A stretch of 20,326 nt of DNA from Pseudobutyrivibrio sp. (lineage in GTDB: Bacteria; Bacillota_A; Clostridia; Lachnospirales; Lachnospiraceae). The stretch covers positions 1-20,326 of the forward strand of contig JAILNO010000242.1 of assembly GCA_024691465.1 (NCBI GenBank), read 5' to 3'. Made by a program: the position numbers and the translations under genes. How positions within the stretch are numbered: the stretch's first letter is position 1; every line of letters begins with the position of its first letter. This document shows positions 1 through 8,761 of the stretch, one piece after another. Below the pieces are notes generated by a model. It ran no database searches and was not told where the DNA came from. It was given only the letters and a program-made list of their open reading frames with translations.

Positions 1-120
1 ATTCACATTACACTTAACGGACTTCACATTAGACTTCCACATATGATTGGATCTTCTATGAGAATGGCTCACATTGTTACCGAAATGAGCGCCTTTTCCA
101 CAAACTGCACATTTTGCCAT
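1..120 (-). CDS. rpmB: 50S ribosomal protein L28, N-terminal part (cut by window edge)
   Basis: Forty codons of ribosomal protein L28, a small zinc-ribbon-type protein of the large ribosomal subunit, are present; the 3' end lies outside the window. The visible protein begins MAKCAVCGKGAHFGNNVSHS and continues with an Arg/His-rich stretch (SHRRSNHMW), typical of bacterial L28. The CxxC pair at residues 4 and 7 suggests the zinc-binding paralogue; the matching second pair cannot be seen. The start is well supported by an AAGGAGG site about 7 nt upstream. It is separated from the upstream penicillin-binding protein gene by 123 nt that hold its own promoter, so it is probably transcribed independently. 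Confidence 0.93.
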   Translation of the reverse strand, partial: MAKCAVCGKGAHFGNNVSHSHRRSNHMWKSNVKSVKCNVN

Positions 121-177
121 GATTGCACCTCCTTGTAATATATTTAAAACTAAGTTGCTAACAAACGCAACAAACGA

Positions 178-206
178 ATTATAGCAAAGCAATTAATAAA
201 TTGCAA
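178..206 (-). promoter_or_regulatory. sigma-A type promoter of rpmB
   Basis: On the minus strand a TTGCAA (-35, 201-206) is followed after exactly 17 nt by a perfect TATAAT (-10, 178-183), about 58 nt before the rpmB start. The predicted mRNA start is near 171, so the leader would open with the short inverted repeat GTTGC/GCAAC (154-158 and 167-171, 8-nt loop). The motif and spacing are seen directly; activity is inference. Confidence 0.7.
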
Positions 207-243
207 TGTTTTTTTGACTATTAATTATATTCTTTGAAAAAAA

Positions 244-1674
244 TCATTCAAAATAAGCATTAAATACTTTGGAAGCTAAAGGAGCCGCATATTTGCTGCC
301 ATACCCTGCCCCTTCCATAATAACAGCAACAGCTAATTGATCACCATAATCATCCACAGCGTATCCAACAAACCATGAATGAGTAATACTCTTGTTAGTT
401 GTGTATTCAGCAGTACCTGTCTTACCAAATACTCTCAAATCGCCGAAATCAACCTTATCTGCTGTACCATCCATAACTACAGCTTCCATATACTGATTAA
501 GCAATGACACCTCTGAAGATGACATAATCTCACCGTATCGCTCTGGCTGTAATTCGCTGACCACGTCACCTTCAGCACTAACGATTTTATCAACCATATA
601 TGGCTTCATAAGTACTCCATCGTTAGCAATTGCTGATACAAGCATACACATATGAAGCGGTGAAACCGTAGTATCTCCCTGGCCTATAGAAGTCTGCGCC
701 ACTATCTCATTAGAAGTAGAATCATCTATAGCAAATATAGAATTCTTAGTACTGCCTAGATTGGTAGGTAATTCCTCGTTAAATAATAGATCCTGAGCTG
801 TCTCAACGAATCCATCTCTATCTAGCCCCGTTCCCATGTACGCATATGCACTATTACATGAATTAGAAAAAGCTTTAAGTAGATTCTCCGTGCCGTGGCT
901 CTTGTTGCTACTACAATGAATCGTATAGTCATCTATCTTAATTGAGCCTGAGCAATTATATGAAAATTCATCATCGCCATCATGCTGTCTAAGATAGGCT
1001 AAGGTAGTAACAATTTTAAAAGTAGAACCCGGTGGGTAAGCACCTGATGTAGCTCTATTTAGAAGGGAAGAACTATTACTGCTAGTATCAGTAATGCTAT
1101 CCCAGTATTCTGCAATTGTGTTAGGATCGTAATCAGGTTTGGAAACCATTGCAATTACTTTGCCAGTAGATGGTTCTATAGCAATAACAGCACCATCAAA
1201 CATTCCCAGTCCCTCGTACGCAGCCTTCTGGGTCTCATAATCAAAAGTAGTATAAAGACTATCTCCAGAACTCTTCTGCCCTGTCAGACTATTATTAATC
1301 TGATCTGATAAAGCTATATGACTCTTAAGTAAATCAAATGAATAATAAGCCTCAAGACCAGCCACTCCCTTGCCAACATAACCTACTGCATGGCAAAAAA
1401 GTCTCTCATCAGGATAAGATCTGACCTCATTCCTCTCGCTATCATGAGTAGTTGTAGCAATCACATGGCCATCTGCAGTATAAATATCTCCTCTAGTCAC
1501 ATCATCTGCAAATACAGAAAATCTGGAATTGTAGGAATTGTAAATAAAGTCCTTGGAACCTTCCTGCACATATCTAGCCAGATATACAATCATAGCAATA
1601 AAAACTGCAGCAAAAAGTGTAGCAACTACATATATCTCTTTTCTGATTAGTTTCTTAGAATTCCTCTTAGACAT
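244..1674 (-). CDS. class B penicillin-binding protein (peptidoglycan D,D-transpeptidase), PbpA/FtsI type
   Basis: This 476-residue membrane-anchored transpeptidase cross-links peptidoglycan outside the membrane. A single N-terminal membrane anchor spans about residues 14-34 after a basic start. A dimerisation/pedestal region follows to about residue 140, then the transpeptidase domain. The three active-site motifs are intact: S217-T-F-K220 (nucleophile), S272-C-N274, and K418-T-G420. There are no PASTA repeats, and the protein is shorter than FtsI/SpoVD (about 550-700 aa), resembling the PbpA proteins paired with RodA in Actinobacteria and Clostridia. The ATG overlaps the stop of the upstream SEDS gene by 8 nt, which suggests translational coupling of a polymerase/transpeptidase pair. 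I see no strong terminator after its stop. Confidence 0.92.
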   Translation of the reverse strand: MSKRNSKKLIRKEIYVVATLFAAVFIAMIVYLARYVQEGSKDFIYNSYNSRFSVFADDVTRGDIYTADGHVIATTTHDSERNEVRSYPDERLFCHAVGYVGKGVAGLEAYYSFDLLKSHIALSDQINNSLTGQKSSGDSLYTTFDYETQKAAYEGLGMFDGAVIAIEPSTGKVIAMVSKPDYDPNTIAEYWDSITDTSSNSSSLLNRATSGAYPPGSTFKIVTTLAYLRQHDGDDEFSYNCSGSIKIDDYTIHCSSNKSHGTENLLKAFSNSCNSAYAYMGTGLDRDGFVETAQDLLFNEELPTNLGSTKNSIFAIDDSTSNEIVAQTSIGQGDTTVSPLHMCMLVSAIANDGVLMKPYMVDKIVSAEGDVVSELQPERYGEIMSSSEVSLLNQYMEAVVMDGTADKVDFGDLRVFGKTGTAEYTTNKSITHSWFVGYAVDDYGDQLAVAVIMEGAGYGSKYAAPLASKVFNAYFE

Positions 1675-2995
1675 AATCTCTTCGTCCCTTATTAATGTAA
1701 ATCAAATCATCCGAGCACTGTGCTATGTATATGCATATAAACATAGACAACAAAGAACTACCTCCGGAACTAACAAAAGGAAGTGTTACACCTGTGGAAG
1801 GTATAAATTTAATAACACCGCCTATATTTAAGATAGTCTGTATTGAAAATATAATAGCTATACCACTAGTAACCAACATATAGAAACTGTTTGAACAAGT
1901 GAATGCTAAATTAAAAATAGCAACACTAGTACACATCAAAATCAGTATTAGACATACTCCCACAAGTGCACCTAATTCCTCAGAAATAGCTGCAAATATA
2001 AAATCATTTGTAACAACAGGTATCTTGGTAGGCATACCATTAGTAAGTCCAGATCCAAACCAACCACCTGTACCTATAGCAAATAGTGATTGAGAAATCT
2101 GATATCCCCTATTCTCCACATCAGATAAAGGATCAAGCCACGCAACAAATCTACTCTGAATATGTGGAAAATAATTGAATGCGAATATACCTCCAAGGGT
2201 GGCAATAACCAGTTCCAAAACAAGGACAATATAGTTCTTATATGCAATAAATATAAGCAACAGATAAGTAGCAAGGAAAATAAGACCTGTACCTAAATCT
2301 CTAGAATATACTAATATAAGTACATGTATAGCCGCTCCCACTGAAGCAAATATAAAGCCTCTAATATCCTTGTAAACTACTATGCAGCCACTCACAAAGA
2401 ATAGATACAATAACTTAACGAATTCACTAGGCTGTACTCTAAATTGCCCGATAGTAAAAGATAACTTAGCGCCATACTCAACCTGGCCAGCTAGACTAAC
2501 AGCCAATAAAAGAACTATTCCAATAGCTGCAAATATAAACATCTGGCGCTGAATATGTTTAGTTTCCCTAAGCACCAGAACAACTGCACAGGCAATGGAT
2601 ACAGATATAATTGCAAATAATAATTGCTTCACAGCCGTATTAATGCTAAGTCGTTCTAGAAAAATAAAGCTAAAACTAAGAAGCATCAGAATATTGTTAT
2701 TAAGAGTCCTTGAATAAGTATATGAAAGCTTGCTGACACTGACATTAATTGCAATAAATAGAATAAATTGCAAAACCATTAGGAAAATGATCTGCATATT
2801 CTCCGTGGCAAAGTAAAGTACCACCGAACCATTCAGTAAAAACAGAACTACCATCATAATCTGAATGGTGGATAACACTTGTACCACTCCCTCGCCAAGC
2901 TTAGCCTCAAATAACAAAACCAAGTCAAGTAATGTAAAAACTAATACGAATGATAATATTGTAATTCTAGAAAACGAAATTAGAACACTAACCAC
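1667..2995 (-). CDS. SEDS family peptidoglycan glycosyltransferase (RodA/FtsW/SpoVE)
   Basis: This polytopic membrane enzyme polymerises lipid II into glycan strands. The 442 residues are largely hydrophobic, with about 12 likely membrane segments. Family motifs are RVQPSEFVKL (about 186-195), SRDLGTGLI (231-239), RFVAWLDP (282-289), and the C-terminal signature from FIPSTGVTLPF to SSGGSSLL (about 398-415). It is longer than typical RodA (about 370-400 aa); the extra length is at the N-terminus, where additional membrane helices precede the conserved core. The start is a GTG lying 3 nt after the U32 stop, with AGGAG about 11 nt upstream, so the start is reasonable but not certain. The next gene is a class B PBP, so the two probably work as a complex. 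RodA (elongation) versus FtsW/SpoVE (division) cannot be settled by eye; the partner suggests a RodA-like role. Confidence 0.9.
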   Translation of the reverse strand: MVSVLISFSRITILSFVLVFTLLDLVLLFEAKLGEGVVQVLSTIQIMMVVLFLLNGSVVLYFATENMQIIFLMVLQFILFIAINVSVSKLSYTYSRTLNNNILMLLSFSFIFLERLSINTAVKQLLFAIISVSIACAVVLVLRETKHIQRQMFIFAAIGIVLLLAVSLAGQVEYGAKLSFTIGQFRVQPSEFVKLLYLFFVSGCIVVYKDIRGFIFASVGAAIHVLILVYSRDLGTGLIFLATYLLLIFIAYKNYIVLVLELVIATLGGIFAFNYFPHIQSRFVAWLDPLSDVENRGYQISQSLFAIGTGGWFGSGLTNGMPTKIPVVTNDFIFAAISEELGALVGVCLILILMCTSVAIFNLAFTCSNSFYMLVTSGIAIIFSIQTILNIGGVIKFIPSTGVTLPFVSSGGSSLLSMFICIYIAQCSDDLIYINKGRRDYV

Positions 2996-2998
2996 TTG

Positions 2999-5107
2999 CT
3001 ATTCTACTCCTCTTTTTAAATGTCCCTTGGTATAGTCCTCCGAGAATCTAAATGGTTGATTATGATTGAATACCCTGTCATAGGCATCAAGTATCTCTTC
3101 AACCTCCATAGCATCCTCAATTGTAAAATCGATTCGATGTTCCTTAACCTTAAGCAAGTCCAATTCATCTCTTAAATCAAAAGCTATGTATTTCTTGCTA
3201 TTGTATATAGTATTGTAGCAATAAGTGCAATTACACATTGCTATTAATCTCTCGTTCTTCCTATCCTTAAGGGTAATAACTGAGTTAGATTTGTCACAGC
3301 CCTTAGTATTCTTCACGGTACAATTAGCTGTGATCATCATAGGAATCCTGCTATAAATAATCATCTGAGAATCGCGATTATCCCTATGCTTAAGCTCCTT
3401 AAGTGATAGCTCATAAGGAATACAATTATAATTGATACCTATATCCCTAAAACTTCCTATAGCACGATTATTAAATGTATAGAGCCTGTGATCGATTATA
3501 ATCTTATCCTTAGGATATCCCATCTCAAGAACCAATCCTAATTCATCAAAAGATGAAACAAGCACTCCATCTGCTCTGTCATCAATAACAAGTCTATCCT
3601 TATACTCTATTCTAAATACAGCTGGAAAACTAATATAAATCCTTCCATCAAAAGACTTCTTAGCATAATCAAACAAGGTGCTATCCACAGCAATAGCATC
3701 AATGAAACTGTATTTAATAACTGCATCTAATTGCTCTTTAGTACTAACATTGACAAATAGTCCCGATTCTTCGTTAAAAAAATCAATCCTATTATACTTC
3801 GTATATGCGATAATCCTGGAATTATTATTGCTTTCCATCTGAGAAGTTAAATCATCTATAGCCTCTCTCCTGGCATTCTTCAATGCTGAGACAGGTAAAA
3901 ATATATCATCATCGTAATCCACATCAATCTTAGATGCCTCAAAGCATGTATTGCCAAGTCCTGACACTGCCTTGATTATGTCCTCTCTAGTGGTAGCTCT
4001 ATTCATAGCTTTCTCAATGATTGAGCCTTTTCCAATGCCTTTGCGACCTATCTCATCTGTAAAAGTAACTAATAATTCTCTACCAAGATTAGCCTCCACT
4101 CTACAATTAAGCTTAATCTTCTTCTCTGAAATGTCCACAGAAGAAGCCTCTGCTTTAGTATGGGAAGGTGCTTCAAAAGTAATCATCTCAGGTCCATTAT
4201 GCTTATGTAAATATAAATCAGTGAAACCGCTCCTGTTACCATAGTCCAGTAGATGTCTAATATCTTCCTCTGTTACAGAATAGTTCTTAGCTCCCTTGTA
4301 AAGATACATATCTAAGTAATGTCTGTATACAGAAAGTACGCCTGTGGCGTACTCTAACTGTTTCATACGCCCCTCTATCTTAAAAGACAGAACTCCTGCC
4401 TCTATCATCTGCGGAAGATAATTAATGGTACAGAAGTCCTTAGGACTAAGTAGATAATTACCATTCTTATTAAGCTTAGCATCTGAAGAATCAAAGGCTT
4501 CATATGGAAGTCTGCAAGGCTGAGCACAACGCCCCCTGTTGCCAGAACGACCTCCTAAAATCGAAGACATGAGGCACTGACCTGAATAGCATACACACAG
4601 TGCTCCATGAATAAATGACTCAATCTCTAAATCAGGGCATGCATTATGAATAGCAGAAATTTCATCTAAGGAAATCTCCCTGGCTGTTACGATGCGACTG
4701 GCACCTAAATCCTCGAAGAACTTGGCACCATATTCAGTACATAAGCTTGCTTGCGTGCTAATATGAATATGTGTATCTGGAAAATAATTCCTAATGAAAC
4801 TAAACACACCAAAATCCTGAACTATAAATGCATCAATACCGTTTTCTACATATGCTTTGAGATAATCGTATAGTTTGCTCTCTATCTCTAGATTCTTAAC
4901 AAGGGTGTTAACTGTAAGATACGCCTTAGCGCCATGCAGGTGAGCGTATCTAATAGCTTCCCTAGCGTCATCCATGGAGAAATTCTTAGCATAAGCTCTA
5001 GCACCGAATAGATCACCGCCAAAATATACTGCATCCGCTCCACAATTAACTGCCGCTTTAAATATCTGTAAATCTCCTGCTGGAGATAATAGTTCTAACT
5101 CATTCAT
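2999..5107 (-). CDS. U32 family protein (RlhA/TrhP-like, annotated as peptidase U32)
   Basis: This 702-residue member of family U32 has the family signature at about residues 163-181 (E-x-F-x-H-G-A-L-C ... S-G-Q-C-L-M-S). Cys171, Cys178, Cys194 and Cys198 are positioned as the likely Fe-S ligands. The long form, with a collagenase-like second half, resembles RlhA, which acts in 23S rRNA C2501 hydroxylation; shorter U32 proteins act in tRNA uridine hydroxylation (TrhP/TrhO pathways). The old label 'collagenase-like protease' is therefore probably misleading. A second Cys group lies near residues 596-630 and includes C-N-C-x-x-C. The ATG start has GAGG 7 nt upstream. The gene begins only 12 nt after the T-tract of a strong terminator that follows zapA. 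The substrate here is not deducible from sequence. Confidence 0.88.
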   Translation of the reverse strand: MNELELLSPAGDLQIFKAAVNCGADAVYFGGDLFGARAYAKNFSMDDAREAIRYAHLHGAKAYLTVNTLVKNLEIESKLYDYLKAYVENGIDAFIVQDFGVFSFIRNYFPDTHIHISTQASLCTEYGAKFFEDLGASRIVTAREISLDEISAIHNACPDLEIESFIHGALCVCYSGQCLMSSILGGRSGNRGRCAQPCRLPYEAFDSSDAKLNKNGNYLLSPKDFCTINYLPQMIEAGVLSFKIEGRMKQLEYATGVLSVYRHYLDMYLYKGAKNYSVTEEDIRHLLDYGNRSGFTDLYLHKHNGPEMITFEAPSHTKAEASSVDISEKKIKLNCRVEANLGRELLVTFTDEIGRKGIGKGSIIEKAMNRATTREDIIKAVSGLGNTCFEASKIDVDYDDDIFLPVSALKNARREAIDDLTSQMESNNNSRIIAYTKYNRIDFFNEESGLFVNVSTKEQLDAVIKYSFIDAIAVDSTLFDYAKKSFDGRIYISFPAVFRIEYKDRLVIDDRADGVLVSSFDELGLVLEMGYPKDKIIIDHRLYTFNNRAIGSFRDIGINYNCIPYELSLKELKHRDNRDSQMIIYSRIPMMITANCTVKNTKGCDKSNSVITLKDRKNERLIAMCNCTYCYNTIYNSKKYIAFDLRDELDLLKVKEHRIDFTIEDAMEVEEILDAYDRVFNHNQPFRFSEDYTKGHLKRGVE

Positions 5108-5118
5108 AAATATTCCTC

Positions 5119-5142
5119 AAAAAAAGGGCCCCTACGGGCCCT
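5119..5142 (-). terminator. intrinsic terminator after zapA
   Basis: On the minus strand a 7-bp GC-rich stem AGGGCCC/GGGCCCT (5136-5142 and 5125-5131) with a 4-nt loop is followed by seven Ts. It lies 4 nt after the zapA stop and 12 nt before the U32 start, so the U32 ribosome-binding site sits directly behind the T-tract. A second 8-bp hairpin (5166-5173/5179-5186) lies just upstream, inside the end of zapA. Confidence 0.88.
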
Positions 5143-5146
5143 ATAA

Positions 5147-5572
5147 TTATTCATCTGATAAGGATCCTAGAAGGGCATCTTCTAGGGAAGCTTCCAGCTT
5201 AGTCTTGTGAAGAAGTAATTCCTTATTCTCACGCTCGAGCTTGGTAATAGTCTCTTCTAATGTCTCTGTCTTAAGCTGTGCCGAAATTAAATCATGCTTG
5301 AGATTATAAATCTCTTTATCTCGAATATCCAAATCTGACTCAAGGGATTCCACTTGGGATTTAGCTTTGAAATAATCGTCAGCGATATTTAACTCTAATA
5401 AGGTAGCTTTCAAATCAGCAGAAATACGCTTGTACTCATCAATTGCATTAAACTCATCAAGCTTAGCATTGATATAATTAGCAACCTTCTGGAGGTACTC
5501 TTCCTCCTCATAACCGCTTAATGTATAAACTTTTCCTCCTATAAGCACCTTTGCGCTTTTTTCGGAAACCAT
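5147..5572 (-). CDS. zapA: cell division protein ZapA
   Basis: ZapA binds FtsZ in the cytoplasm and promotes bundling of Z-ring filaments. The 141-residue protein has an N-terminal globular ZapA region (about residues 6-60: KVLIGGKVYTLSG, then an acidic EEEEYLQKVANYIN helix), followed by a long heptad-rich coiled coil of about 65-130. It is longer than the roughly 85-110 residues of B. subtilis or E. coli ZapA because of the extended coiled coil, a form common in Clostridia. I chose the ATG at 5572 because it has GGGAGG 7 nt upstream. An in-frame TTG at 5632 would add 20 residues (FLGPNKDIII...) unlike the family and would remove the promoter region. Its neighbours are ruvB upstream (60-nt gap with a promoter) and a strong terminator downstream. 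Confidence 0.88.
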   Translation of the reverse strand: MVSEKSAKVLIGGKVYTLSGYEEEEYLQKVANYINAKLDEFNAIDEYKRISADLKATLLELNIADDYFKAKSQVESLESDLDIRDKEIYNLKHDLISAQLKTETLEETITKLERENKELLLHKTKLEASLEDALLGSLSDE

Positions 5573-5603
5573 ACCGCATCCTCCCGTCAGAAATTCAAAT
5601 ATA

Positions 5604-5632
5604 ATTATATCTTTATTAGGGCCTAAAAACAA
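5604..5632 (-). promoter_or_regulatory. likely sigma-A promoter of zapA
   Basis: On the minus strand TTGTTT (-35, 5627-5632) and a perfect TATAAT (-10, 5604-5609) are separated by exactly 17 nt. They begin immediately after the ruvB stop and lie about 31-60 nt before the zapA ATG. The -10 sits in the palindrome ATATAATTATAT. The -35 matches consensus at only three of six positions, so activity is likely but unproven. Confidence 0.6.
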
Positions 5633-6643
5633 CTACATATTTTCAGGAAATGGCATATTAAAATGCTGATAAGCCTCCTGTGTAGCCACTCTTCCCTTAG
5701 GGGTACGAATAATAAGTCCATGTTGCAAAAGATATGGCTCATATACATCCTCAATGGTACCTGAATCCTCTCCCACAGTAGCGGCCAGATTATCAAGTCC
5801 AACTGGACCTCCATTAAATCTCTCTATAATCGCAAGTAAGATGTTCCTATCATTATTATCAAGGCCTAAAGTATCTACCTCTAGTGAGTCAAGTGTAGCT
5901 GCCGCTACCTCCTTGGATATGTGACCATCATATCGTACCTCTGCATAATCCCTAACTCTCTTAAGATATCTATTAGCTAATCTAGGGGTCCCTCTAGAAC
6001 GAAGTGCTATTTGATAAGCTCCCTCATAATCTATAGGTGCATTAAGCTTAGCAGCAGAAGCTGTGACTATAGTAGATAATTCCTCAGGTGTATAGTAATC
6101 CATATGGCCTATAATTCCGAATCTATCTCTAAGTGGTGCTGACAACAGTCCTGGTCTGGTAGTAGCACCAATAAGAGTGAATCTAGGTAGTTTAGTATGG
6201 ATAGACCTAGCTGTCGTATCCTTTCCCATTACTATATCTACTGCAAAATCTTCCATAGCTGAATATAGAGTCTCTTCTACGGGCTTAGATAGTCTATGTA
6301 TCTCATCAATGAATAGGATATCACCATCCTTGAGCGTCATAAGAACTGCAACTATCTCTCCAGGAATAGTTATGGCAGGTCCTGAAGTGACCTTAATATT
6401 GGAACCCATCTCACCAGCCACAATGCCTGCAAGTGTAGTCTTACCAAGACCTGGAGGACCATATAAGAGCACATGATCCAAAGCATCACCACGGTTCTTA
6501 GCAGCCTCTATATATATTTTCATGTTTTCTTTGACCTTGTTCTGACCTATATACCCATCAAAAGACTTAGGTCTTAAGGCATTGTCATTAACAAGATCCT
6601 CGTGACTTGCAATAGTCGACGTAATTTGTTTGTTAGTAAGCAT
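5633..6643 (-). CDS. ruvB: Holliday junction branch migration ATPase RuvB
   Basis: RuvB is the hexameric AAA+ motor that drives branch migration of Holliday junctions with RuvA. The 336 residues match the normal family length. Visible motifs are Walker A G62-P-P-G-L-G-K-T-T70, Walker [10 protein letters not shown] (108-116), the sensor region [18 protein letters not shown] (about 159-176) that includes the arginine-finger segment, and a C-terminal winged-helix part ([16 protein letters not shown] ... RTPKGRVAT). It follows ruvA by 15 nt, as expected for the ruvAB pair. No ruvC lies beside it, which fits Firmicutes that use RecU instead. Upstream AGGTTG is a modest ribosome-binding site. Confidence 0.98.
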   Translation of the reverse strand: MLTNKQITSTIASHEDLVNDNALRPKSFDGYIGQNKVKENMKIYIEAAKNRGDALDHVLLYGPPGLGKTTLAGIVAGEMGSNIKVTSGPAITIPGEIVAVLMTLKDGDILFIDEIHRLSKPVEETLYSAMEDFAVDIVMGKDTTARSIHTKLPRFTLIGATTRPGLLSAPLRDRFGIIGHMDYYTPEELSTIVTASAAKLNAPIDYEGAYQIALRSRGTPRLANRYLKRVRDYAEVRYDGHISKEVAAATLDSLEVDTLGLDNNDRNILLAIIERFNGGPVGLDNLAATVGEDSGTIEDVYEPYLLQHGLIIRTPKGRVATQEAYQHFNMPFPENM

Positions 6644-6658
6644 CGTTATTCAACCTAT

Positions 6659-7273
6659 TTATAAAAATGACATTTGTTTAAGAGTATCAGATAACAGTTG
6701 TTCTGTAGTAGTAGATTCAGTAATAGTCATCTTATCTAATGCCCTGGCAGCATTACTAGCAGAGTAACCTAAAGCAACAAGAGCTTCTAAAGTCTCCTCC
6801 TTAACACTGATAGAATTAGTATCTTTCTTAGTAGATAAATCTGAAGTAATCTTAGCTTCAAATGCACCTATGATATCAACCTTATCCTTCAGATCAATAA
6901 TGGCTCTCTCAGCCGTCTTCTTGCCAATACCAGGAGCCTGGGCAAAAGCCTTGGAATCACCACCAGCAACAGCAAACTGAATATCTGAAACAGTCATAGA
7001 GCTAAGGATGGCAAGAGCACCCTTAGGACCAATTCCACTAACAGAAAGAAGAAGCTCAAACATCTTAAGCTCCTCCTTATCAATAAACCCATATAAAGTA
7101 AGAGAATCTTCCTTAGGAATAAGCTTGGTATTAAGTAATATCTCTGAACCTATGGCAGGTAACTGCCTAATAGTATTCATAGAAGAACTAATACCATAAC
7201 CAATTCCATTATTCTCTATAATAATTAAACTATCATCAATATCAGAAAGTGTGCCTCTAATATAAGCTAACAT
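6659..7273 (-). CDS. ruvA: Holliday junction DNA-binding protein RuvA
   Basis: RuvA binds four-way junctions as a tetramer and loads the RuvB motor. The 204 residues show the expected three parts. The N-terminal OB-fold begins MLAYIRGTLS. The middle has two helix-hairpin-helix motifs (LSVSGIGPKGALAIL about 76-90, AQAPGIGKKTAERAI about 111-125). The short C-terminal RuvB-contacting domain (about 150-204) contains EALVALGYSASNAARALDK after an acidic/Ser-Thr linker. The ATG has an excellent AAGGGGGAG site. It lies 33 nt after miaB and 15 nt before ruvB in the same run of genes. Confidence 0.98.
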   Translation of the reverse strand: MLAYIRGTLSDIDDSLIIIENNGIGYGISSSMNTIRQLPAIGSEILLNTKLIPKEDSLTLYGFIDKEELKMFELLLSVSGIGPKGALAILSSMTVSDIQFAVAGGDSKAFAQAPGIGKKTAERAIIDLKDKVDIIGAFEAKITSDLSTKKDTNSISVKEETLEALVALGYSASNAARALDKMTITESTTTEQLLSDTLKQMSFL

Positions 7274-7306
7274 CCACTCTCCCCCTTTAGTCGAAATTAA
7301 GGACTA

Positions 7307-8737
7307 TTAGACTAATTCTCCAATAAAATAAAATCCTTTACAACAGTTTAACCTAACATCGACTAATTTGCCAATCATACTTTCATCTCCTGGGAAATGA
7401 ACAGTTATATTATTGGCTAGCTTACCAGATACCAAAGTATTATCCTGCTCATTGACTTCCTCAACAAGTACCTGTTGAATAGTACCCTCATAGGACTTAA
7501 CCTTTTCATGGCCGTGCTTTTGAACGAGAGCAAGCAACCTATCGAATCTATCTTTGACTACATCCTCTGGCACCTGATTATCCATAGTTGCTGCAGGAGT
7601 ACCTGTCCTCTTAGAATAGATAAAAGTGAAAGCAGAGTCGTAATGTACCTTATCTACCACATCCATAGTCTCAAGGAAATCTTCCTCTGTTTCACCTGGG
7701 AAACCGACAATAATATCTGTAGTGATTGCTACATCGGGAATCCTAGCGCGTAACTTCTCAACCAAGCCAAGATAATGTTCCTTAGTATATCGTCTATTCA
7801 TCTTCTTGAGGATCTCACTACTACCAGACTGAAGTGGTAGATGCATGTGATGGCAAACCTTAGGAAGAGTCGCCATAGCCTCTATTAATTCATCAGATAA
7901 ATCCTTTGGGTGAGGAGTCATGAATCTAATACGCTCAAGGCCATCTATATCATTAACCATTCTAAGCAGATCGGCGAAAGTAACTTTCTCCTCCAGGCCT
8001 ACTCCGTAGGAATTGACATTCTGACCTAAAAGCATAATCTCAACTACACCATCAGCTACAAGAGACTTAATCTCATTGACAATATCCTCAGGCTTCCTAG
8101 AACGCTCTCTACCACGCACGTAAGGAACTATGCAGTAAGTACAGAAGTTGTTACAACCGAAACTGATATTGACTCCTGACTTAAATGGATACTTACGAGA
8201 AATAGGTAGATTCTCCACAATCTGATCTGTATCCTTCCAAATATCGATAATCATACCCCTTTTATTAAGGAGCGCTGTGGTAAATAACTCAGCAAACTTG
8301 TATAAATTATGAGTACCAAAAATCAGATCTACAAACTTGTAATTAGCCTGAAGATGCTCAATAACTGTAGGCTCCTGCATCATACATCCACAGAGTCCTA
8401 TCATCATATCTTTATTCTTTTTCTTATAGCCATGTAGAATTCCCAGATGACCGTATACTTTGTTGTTAGCATTCTCTCTGACTGTACATGTATTATAAAT
8501 TACGAAATCGGCATTCTCATCCTCTGTCTCCTCATAGCCAATCTCCTTAAGAATACCAAGTAACTTCTCGGAGTCTCTGGCATTCATCTGACAGCCAAAT
8601 GTTGTAACGCAGCAAGTGAGCTTCCTGCCTAACTCCTGCTCCTTCTTCTCAATAAGCTTCTTAGCCTCAGCAATGAAATAATACTGACGCTCTGGCTCCT
8701 TATCTGGAGCATTGTTTAATAAATCTGTAATACTCAT
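7307..8737 (-). CDS. miaB: tRNA-2-methylthio-N6-(dimethylallyl)adenosine synthase MiaB
   Basis: MiaB is a radical-SAM methylthiotransferase that converts i6A37 to ms2i6A37 in tRNAs reading UNN codons. The 476 residues have an N-terminal UPF0004 domain with three cluster cysteines (Cys49 in TFGCQMN, Cys84 in YNTCTV, Cys118 in LCGCM). The radical-SAM motif is C195-x3-C199-x2-C202 (GCNNFCTYCIVPYVRGRE). A C-terminal TRAM domain spans about 410-476. The 'NEDSE'-type segment here reads MNARDSEKL, as in MiaB. The ending GFYFIGELV is also family-like. There is an N-terminal extension of about 38 residues before the first domain, common in clostridial MiaB. It sits 24 nt after proA and 33 nt before ruvA. 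Confidence 0.97.
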   Translation of the reverse strand: MSITDLLNNAPDKEPERQYYFIAEAKKLIEKKEQELGRKLTCCVTTFGCQMNARDSEKLLGILKEIGYEETEDENADFVIYNTCTVRENANNKVYGHLGILHGYKKKNKDMMIGLCGCMMQEPTVIEHLQANYKFVDLIFGTHNLYKFAELFTTALLNKRGMIIDIWKDTDQIVENLPISRKYPFKSGVNISFGCNNFCTYCIVPYVRGRERSRKPEDIVNEIKSLVADGVVEIMLLGQNVNSYGVGLEEKVTFADLLRMVNDIDGLERIRFMTPHPKDLSDELIEAMATLPKVCHHMHLPLQSGSSEILKKMNRRYTKEHYLGLVEKLRARIPDVAITTDIIVGFPGETEEDFLETMDVVDKVHYDSAFTFIYSKRTGTPAATMDNQVPEDVVKDRFDRLLALVQKHGHEKVKSYEGTIQQVLVEEVNEQDNTLVSGKLANNITVHFPGDESMIGKLVDVRLNCCKGFYFIGELV

Positions 8738-8761
8738 TTAAATAAATCCTATCTAATAAAA

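Noticed and set aside
121..243. Terminator after the penicillin-binding protein gene
   Set aside because: A T-run follows the stop and a weak AT-only inverted repeat (GCAATT/AATTGC) lies further on, but no GC-containing stem sits in front of a T-tract. The repeat is better explained as part of the rpmB promoter.
2999..5107. U32 protein as a secreted collagenase or virulence protease
   Set aside because: There is no signal peptide or membrane segment, and the Fe-S-type cysteines and studied relatives point to RNA hydroxylation.
5573..5632. Upstream in-frame TTG as the zapA start
   Set aside because: It adds 20 residues unlike the family, begins right at the ruvB stop, covers a promoter-like sequence, and lacks the good ribosome-binding site seen before ATG 5572.
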